This document shows, one piece after another, positions 56,991-64,000 of a stretch of 64,000 bases of DNA (within the stretch, counting starts at the first letter, position 1; every line of letters starts with the position of its first letter). The notes beneath the pieces were generated by a model. The model ran no database searches. It was not told where the DNA came from and was given only the letters and a program-made list of their open reading frames with translations. The position numbers and the translations under genes are program-made. This DNA comes from Siphonodentalium dalli (taxonomy: Eukaryota > Mollusca > Scaphopoda > Gadilida > Siphonodentaliidae), in the NCBI GenBank assembly GCA_032622095.1, contig CP136069.1, forward strand, positions 157,967,043-158,031,042. Reading direction: 5' to 3'.

Positions 56991-57345
56991 TGAGCACGTG
57001 AATGCGGCTTATATCCGGGTTGTATAGCGGTATCTGTATGCCGTCGCCGTTCGACGGGGATCACGGGGCAAGGGTGGTGCGGATTTCTCACCCCCTATGC
57101 GGAAGTCACGACGTTGTCAGTTTTCCGAGTGGAGGAAAGTCTACGCCGCAGATAGTAAATTCACCGAGAAACACCGTGTGTAGAAATACCGACCCCGGAA
57201 AGGGACCGACTAACTTTCACAGATACACGAATAAGATTATCCTCACTTAGAGTGGATCGCGAATCCGCGCTTGTCGGCATTCGAACCAGCGTCGTCAGCG
57301 CTAGATGGCAAAATGGCGGCATAATGCCCCGAGCATTCTACCGAC
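56990..57345. other. Locally CpG-rich segment
   Basis: GC and CpG content are clearly above the surroundings (TATGCCGTCGCCGTTCGACG, GCGCTAGATGGCAAAATGGC). It could be a promoter or an exon of an unseen gene. The 82-codon frame at 57002 has no recognisable motif. Confidence 0.3.
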
Positions 57346-57703
57346 GGGACCACCGGCATCCTTAACAATCAATGTATAGTGTAAAATATTGTTTGTTCAG
57401 ATCAAGAATCAACTATATATTGTTCAACTTTGCGTCAAAATATTACACATAAATTACATTCATCTCTTGAAAACATTTCGAACCATTATTATAGGGAATA
57501 TCAGGTGGCAATTTCCAACTGGAAATAGTGAGGTACTTGTTGGAATTTTTCAACAATTCATTGGGGTGAGGGGGTGACATGTGCAATGTAATTTCGCGGA
57601 CTTGGGAATTTGCAATAAGTAGAACATTTAGAAAGATTCTAAATTACTATCGCCGTGATTGAAGTTATTGAAAATAATTTTCCAGAAAATGTAATGGTCC
57701 CAA
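57346..57703. other. No recognised feature
   Basis: AT-rich spacer before the G runs. Confidence 0.45.
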
Positions 57704-57747
57704 GGGGGGGGGGGGGGGGGTGGTGGTGTGGGGGGGGGGGGGGGGGG
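57704..57747 (+). repeat. Double poly-G tract (17 G and 18 G)
   Basis: Seventeen G, TGGTGGTGT, then eighteen G. Strong G-quadruplex potential. The small frame across it encodes a meaningless Gly/Trp run. Confidence 0.95.
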
Positions 57748-60700
57748 TATCGGAAAACATCGAGATTGGTGCGTTGTATCACACTCCCGATAGCAGATAT
57801 TTCCATGCCAGGTAATTTTTTTCCAAATCCATGTTTAAAAATAAATTATGACAAATAAACAATTTGAAATGTCAAGGCTTAAGAAACTGGACCAAATAAA
57901 TCATTAATCAAGAGCAGGGGTCCCATGCATTTAATTTAATTTAATCGGACATTTCCTTATTTTGAACCACAATATTTCGTTCCGTATTAATATAATTTTG
58001 AGAGTTTTTGCTGTTATATTGTATATCCAGTCCAGCAATAATTTATTCTCAAATGATGAATTGGTACTATCAAAACTAGCTCCGACCTCAATTCATTTCA
58101 AGAAACACGGAACGAAAGACACCCGCATTGGATTACGTTCCGATTGCAAAACTACTATCATACCGTATTTATCCGTGTCAACCACCGTGTCAACCCATCG
58201 ATAACATATTAGAAATAATAGCACGAAAATCTGACTTAATCCATCTAACGGTAATATGCTTTCAAACACGGCAAGGATGTTACAAATAAAACTCCACTGT
58301 AAAGACAGATAAACGCACGCATGATTTACAATCAAATTACCAATCTGTATCGTTACTGCGAAAACAGAAAAAGGTATCTCGTCTCAGGTTCAAGTCTCGG
58401 TTTATACAAAAATCTCAGACCAGGGGGGTACTAGGTCTCAGTTGTAGACTATTACCAGTCCTATAACACACATAATTATCGATTATATTACATTTTGTCA
58501 AGTTCATATATTATTATAATCTTTCTTCTACACGGCATATCAATAAAACACAATTCCTATTTGGTTAACATAAAGATAAATGTTTCCAAAAAATACATTT
58601 CTGTTACCAGAACTTGTACGTTACCACATGGTTCGAATTATAAACAGACCGACACAGGCTTGAATGACAATAAGAAGGCAAACCATGGTTTACGTAAACC
58701 TGAGTTTCAAAAAGACGAGAATACGGACCAGTGCTGACCAATAATCCCAGTTTACTCGCCTCGAAGCTGGGTAACACATGGCGATCATCGTGATTTCGGC
58801 CTGGTCTAGACTATAGTTTACATGAAACCCTGGTCTAGACCAGGGACCAGAATTCGGCCGATAGTGTGTAGCACCTTCCAGAGATGGTTTGACATGAGGT
58901 TGTTTCTTAGCTGTGAGAAAATTTGTATTTAATGAATGTCACTACATTATGAATTTTCGTATGATTGACAAGTGCCAATATATTATCTATTCTTAGTACC
59001 CTTATGTTGGCTGTAAAATATAATGGTACACTTGATTTGTTTTCTATTTTGTTATTGTTGTGCTCTGGAAGGCAATACAGATAATACATCAGAATGAGAT
59101 GCTTGAATGGGAGGTTTGTCCACTTGTGAGGTAAAAGTTGAGATTCCGGAAGCAAATTTTTTTTTTAAGTATAGATTCGCAAATAAAATAAATATAATCA
59201 TTTGGGGTCGAAACGCTTAGTCGCTGCAATATATTGCTGTGTGTTGGTAAATAGTTTCATATTTTTTTTGGGACGGGATATAAGGTATTCCACACATGAG
59301 TTCTGAAATATTGCTTATTTTGAGATTTTTGCGGGTTAGTTTCTCAAAGAAAACCGAGCGATCACGTTGGCACATAAAGGGATATAGCAATGAATGATGA
59401 TTGCCCACTGTTTTTATCGATTAATCTATACTTGTCAAACACGAGAGTATGATTTGTATGATCTTTTGAGCAGAACAATGGTATTTTATGGCATCAATTA
59501 CCAACAAGGAAAAACTGTCATTTCTGATGGAAATCGCAATAACAAATTGACTCTGTGTAGTCCTCTGGAGAGTTGGATTCAGCTTTGTTCGAATGCTGCC
59601 ACCCAGTCAAATAGGGGATGAACCAAAAGTCGTAACTCGCCTTCTCACAAATAATGCTAGAAACATAGAACATCCGCTATGAAACCATTAACCATATGTG
59701 ACCATACCTAATTTTAGAAACCTTGTGTGACTGGGATTCAGATCTGGTAACGACATTCAATGGTCAAAAGGGGCAGATCTAGGAGACACACTTGTTCGTT
59801 AACAAATTCACCGAAAGTTCTAAAAGCTTCTTCAAAGAATTGACCGCAGCGATTCATCTGACATTTGGTTCAACTATCTTTGATTTAGCGATTGAGATTA
59901 TGATTTGGTCCACTGGAGACAGTTGGTCGTAAACGGGTTGTGGTATGGAATTGAACACATTGCCCAATCCAAAACATAATCTAAAATACGATATAATGTT
60001 AAACCATTTGAATCGTTCAATATTGATATATCAGACTAAGGGAGACACCAATTATGTACAACTTACATCACTTCAATGTATTATGTTGCCTGGCTTAGAC
60101 CCATGGTGTTACATGTATATTGAGGGGGTGAGGACTTTGAAATCAAATTAAAACTCACGTTTAGGCTGAGTTGATGGATGCACTGAGCATGAGTGTTCAT
60201 TGCTTTAATTTTCGTGAATACAGTCTCATTAGTCAGGATGAGCTACACATACGTGTAACTTGTAACGTGTGTTACTAAGGTGTTGCTATGCATATGCACT
60301 TTGCGGGAAAAGTCATGTGATTTTACGGCGCCAAAGCTACACGTTTTGAGATACTAGACACCTTTCACAAAATTACTATTACGAGTACACATATAGGATC
60401 TATTGTTCTAGTAGGGTGGACACCATCACAACTTACATACGATGGTTAATTGTTATGGCAGCATATGCCCCATTATATCCAGTTACACTTATATTTGATG
60501 GAAAAAGTAATTTGTCTCCTGCAGATCCCATGTGCTTGTCGTGTATAACACATGTTAGAGCGTCATCAAGCAGGACCGGTGGCACATTCTTGACACATCT
60601 GCACATAGTTAAACTAAGTAGGGTATATTTCGTCTCGCATAAGAACCATCGGGCGTAAAGCTCGAATTGTTGGCCGTATACTGGCTGGATATTTCCATAT

Positions 60701-60960
60701 CCGTAATCGTAATCGCGATTTTGCGAAAGGTCTCTATTGGCCCAACTCGTAGCAAAACAAACAATAATCGGGTGGCAGAGAGAGACATGCCCACAGTGGG
60801 ACCGCCAATATGCTCAATTAGCTTCAATCAAAACATAGTCTGATCGCACAGATACAGTCCAGTCGCCTGCTGTATGAATGGCGTTAGCTGCTAACTATCC
60901 AGAAAATCTTTCATTCGCACATAAGCGAAGTAATTCTTTGTTGAAATTCTATAATGTTAG
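57748..60960. other. No recognised gene; scattered CTAGACC words
   Basis: GGTCTAGACCAGG and related words occur at about 58802-58850, with a similar word at 56815. Otherwise no supported feature; short frames have no family motifs. Confidence 0.45.
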
Positions 60961-61039
60961 CACAAAAGGCAATTAATTTTGGTGAAATTTGATACCAGGT
61001 TGTTCAAAATATTTAATACTAGCTGATATGCCTGACTTG

Positions 61040-61345
61040 GTCCGGGCGGACCGAATCATGCCTATATGAGGGTATATGAGCGATGTCAATGCGAAGGACA
61101 CGGCTGCACGTGAAATTGGACCCACCCATATTGTTCTCGGGATCAAAGTAGGCCTACATACCAAATTTGAGTCGGATCGGTCAAGGTCCAGAAACATGCC
61201 TATATGGTCAAGGCCACAGTCGCGCGTGAAATTGGACCCGCCCTGTTACCCGTATCAAAGTAGGCCTACATAACAAATTTGACTCGGATCGGTTGAGCAG
61301 TTTTCTAGACTATAACACACACAGTCACATACAGACAGGAGTTCC
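61040..61345. repeat. Two tandem copies of a ~130-bp repeat ending in a retroelement-like tail
   Basis: CGTGAAATTGGACCCRCCC and ATCAAAGTAGGCCTACATA then AAATTTGASTCGGATCGGT occur twice (61108-61180, 61218-61298). After copy 2 comes GAGCAGTTTTCTAGACTATA and ACACACACAGTCACATACAG, resembling the 3' end of RTE-type LINEs or their SINEs. Family assignment is tentative. Confidence 0.6.
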
Positions 61346-61726
61346 AAAATATATAGTAGATTATTTTGCCGACTGCTCATTTAGTACGAATTATAAGAAT
61401 GTAAGCCACAATCTACCTCCCAAACAAATGGCAAGAACGTATGTATGATCAACGTGTGAAAAAATAGATTATCCATTTTGTGTCGTCCTCTTGACCGTCA
61501 TCTTTAGCAGAAACTATCACATTCCTACCAAAACGTATAGTATATTGTTATTACGCAATGCACATATAAACGTCCCTATATATATCACAAGATATGTTCC
61601 TTAAAAATTCAGATCAAACTCACGCCATCTTGTCTGGTTTCTACTTAGCCACCGTTTGTTCAAGAAAACATTTCCTAAAGGTATATGTATATATATATGT
61701 CACAATGCAAAATTAAGTGGGTTATT

Positions 61727-62673
61727 TTAAGGGCTTTGTGGACCCAATTTTTTCTAAATTTCCGAATAAAGGATTCTGTTCATGTATTGTAGTAATAATA
61801 GAAACCATGCCCATTGATGCAACATTTTGAGAGTATACGTCATGGTGGATTATGTTAGAAATACAAAATGCGACATTTATTGAGATTTAAAAAAATAAAA
61901 TTTACAGGCAATGGTCCAAGAAAAACAAAGTCCATATCTAAGAATCAAATATGGGAATATGTACTAAACACTGTGATGAATGATGTACTACAAAAAAAAT
62001 ATTATATTTCTTGAGTGTTCTTTGATAAAATTACTTTGAACCAGTTGTTGACAAATGATATACTATCTTCATAATATGGTTGACTGAGAGGCAGCAGTTC
62101 ATGGTTCAACCTTTCATGGCTGATGTCCAGTCCAGTGTGAATGACTCTTACCAGTGTCAACTTCCACATGAGTGATTACCCTGAGTCAGTGGTGACCTAC
62201 TTACTAGAATTAGTGTGGTGATCTGGCAGGGGTTTGATTGAGGATTAGCATTCTATTGTCAACAGAGTCCAGAGCAGTTACAATGGCCAGCTGTTAACCC
62301 GTGCCTGCTACCACCCACATAGCCAATGTTTAAGCAAGTATATATCATTTGTCAACAACCGGTTCAAAGTAATTTTATCTAAGAACACTCAAGAATTATA
62401 ATATTTTTTGTAGTACATCATTCATCACCGTGTTCAGTACTTATTCCCATATTTGATTCTTAGATATGGACTTTGTTCTTCTTGGACCATCTTAAATCTC
62501 AATAAAGTTCACATTTTGTATTTCTAACATAATCCACCATGACGTATACTCTCAAAATGTTGCATCAATGGGCATGGTTTCTATTATTACTAATATACAT
62601 GAACAGAATCCTTTATTTGGACTCTATAAAATTTTGGGAAATTTTTGAAAAATTGGGTCCACAAAGCCCTTAA
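61727..62673. mobile_element. 939-bp foldback element flanked by TTAA
   Basis: GGGCTTTGTGGACCCAATTT (61731) and mirror (to 62669) lie between TTAA words (61727-61730, 62670-62673). Arms of about 340 bases are inverted almost throughout (for example AACCATGCCCATTGATGCAA and TTGCATCAATGGGCATGGTT; CAAAGTAATTTTATC). The 260-bp centre (62076-62335) is unique with no reading frame. TTAA flanks suggest piggyBac-type mobilisation. It does not share ends with the MITEs at 2852 and 5289. Confidence 0.85.
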
Positions 62674-64000
62674 ATTATGACTGGGTTCATTGTATCTGCT
62701 CCGACACTAAGTGTGCGAACGAATAATAAAACGCCGATAAGTAAGTTCCTGTTCTATTTTGTTTTTCATATTCAGCGGGAAATCAGAAATAAACAAATCT
62801 GCCAAGATACACGCCACAAATCCGCGCGCATCGAGTTTAGAACCAGCTTCCCCATGACTGGACGGCTTATATCCCCCCATAATGCAGCATGCACCTTGTC
62901 AACTGGTCCACCGCCCATGGCACATAAAAAAAAACACACAGTAGCGTTGTGACGTCAAATAGAATGGAGCATCGTTCTTGCACGTGTATGGATCGGCACC
63001 ATTACGACAGGGCCACACGGGCGCTAAATCACAGCTCGCTTCATGCTGTACGCTTTATCAATATTTAACCATTGAGAAAAATTCTAACTATAATTCATTA
63101 ACAATAGCAAACGAGAAGGTTGGTTATTTGTAGATGCACGGAGTGTATATAGCATGACAACAACCAGCCTCTTGATGGGTATAGGACGCGAACTGGCACC
63201 GTGTATATATGTCCACTGAGTATTGGTATCCGAGAGTCACTATATCAATAAACACTTTCGTGAACAGAACCAGAACATTGGTGAGTAGATATTAGCATAA
63301 CATTTCCTGTCTTCTCATGTTTCAGTATGCATTTGAAAATGTCTTTTAAAGTGTTTTCTCGTTGGACTATTCTGACATTGACATGGTACGCACATCATGG
63401 GATCGGGGTAGCCAGGAGTCGATACTATGAACATATCTACAACTAATAGGGAATTTCTTTCCGAAATTTTACCTATGCCTGTATACCAGAATCAACACCG
63501 TTTGGTCGTACGAATCCACAAATCCGGACGATTATTTGTAACATAATACTTCATTAAATTTCCAAAGCGGGTAAATTGGCGAGTAACAATTGGTCGTCCC
63601 ATAGGAGTAACATGTAGTTTTTCCAGCAGAAAATAACCATAGTCCAATTCGACTTATTGGGAGGAAAAATTCCACATTCGACATGCTGACATACAGTGTG
63701 TATAATTCTTAGTATATGAATGTTTAATCGTTTGTAATTACAAGAAAGGCATGCTACATGTATCTCTGTGACCGACTATCGATTTACCTTAATTGACATG
63801 CCTTCAGCATAATGATCAGGCGACTGGCCACTGAGCTATTCGCATATTATAATGGACAATCAATGATTTCGTTTTGTAATGTGACTTTTCGAACATTCTA
63901 CCACTAATCGTAGACACGTGAGCTGGGGTGATAACATCACTATAATTCTTAATAACGTTTATCAGCAAAGATTACTTTCATTCTGGTGCTAACCGCTAAC
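62674..64000. other. No recognised feature
   Basis: The 91-codon frame at 62677 has no family features. Nothing else is supported to the right edge. Confidence 0.5.

Noticed and set aside
57270-57300. tRNA-like T-loop (minus-strand GGTTCGAATGC)
   Set aside because: The supposed T stem does not pair, and no acceptor, D or anticodon arms fit at tRNA distances.
57655-57858. Gly/Trp-rich protein across the double G run
   Set aside because: Translation of homopolymer; no supporting features.
62677-62952. 91-codon plus frame near the right edge as a gene
   Set aside because: No domain, signal, splice or codon evidence; it starts at the border of the TTAA foldback.

Overview
The window is animal nuclear DNA. 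It is AT-rich and intron-bearing: long non-coding stretches, spliceable exons with strong donor sites, many transposon relics, minisatellites and long homopolymer G/C runs. A multi-exon gene for a secreted fibrinogen-related (FReD) lectin, together with the mix of LINEs and non-autonomous DNA transposons, fits a marine invertebrate (for example a mollusc, annelid, brachiopod or amphioxus). The sequence alone does not fix the phylum. Nothing looks bacterial, and no rRNA, convincing tRNA or CRISPR is present.

The main host gene I can build is on the minus strand, from 34188 down to 21328. It has four exons: a signal-peptide exon (34188-33807), a coiled-coil linker exon (29892-29614), a short Pro/Ser/Thr-rich linker exon (26919-26830) and a terminal exon with the whole fibrinogen C-terminal domain (21971-21328). 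All three introns are phase 1 and the exons join in frame to a 464-residue secreted protein. Exons 2 and 3 are partial duplicates. They are bordered by arrays of a ~22-bp satellite that supplies the apparent 3' splice site of exon 3. A small hAT-like foldback element sits 18 nt upstream of exon 2. A degraded FReD exon fragment lies in intron 3. A second, weaker gene start (43991-44064, plus strand) is one short coding exon with a strong donor.

Most of the remainder is mobile DNA. LINE pieces: 1-1738 (minus, endonuclease end plus RT, running off the left edge); 6030-7100 (minus); 18790-19945 (plus, nested in a DNA transposon); 34350-38800 (plus, almost complete, one frame break in a T run, head-to-head with the FReD gene); 48990-53620 (minus, split by a 3.7-kb DNA transposon); 51691-52029 (minus, endonuclease only, inside that transposon). 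DNA transposons and foldbacks: two opposed copies of a TTAA-target element (2852-3236, 5289-5663); a 1.6-kb inverted-repeat element (3481-5099); a TA-flanked 2.2-kb element (10626-12812); a 5.9-kb element with ~1.5-kb compound arms (14599-20536); a nested-palindrome hAT-like element (29919-30173); a 1.75-kb element with TAAT duplications and a palindromic minisatellite (39628-41382); a CACTA/Mirage-like element (49635-53362) carrying a 492-bp mariner-like MITE (50805-51296); and a 939-bp TTAA foldback (61731-62669).

Region by region: 0-8 kb is LINE and MITE relics with a 41-bp satellite; 8-14.5 kb holds foldbacks, the TA element and a degenerate minisatellite; 14.5-20.5 kb is the compound-arm transposon; 20.8-34.2 kb is the FReD locus; 34.3-38.8 kb is the best-preserved LINE; 39-49 kb has inverted-repeat elements and a three-copy dispersed repeat; 49-53.6 kb is the LINE with its nested transposon; 54-64 kb is mostly unrecognised sequence with diverged tandem repeats, two very long G runs and the large TTAA foldback.
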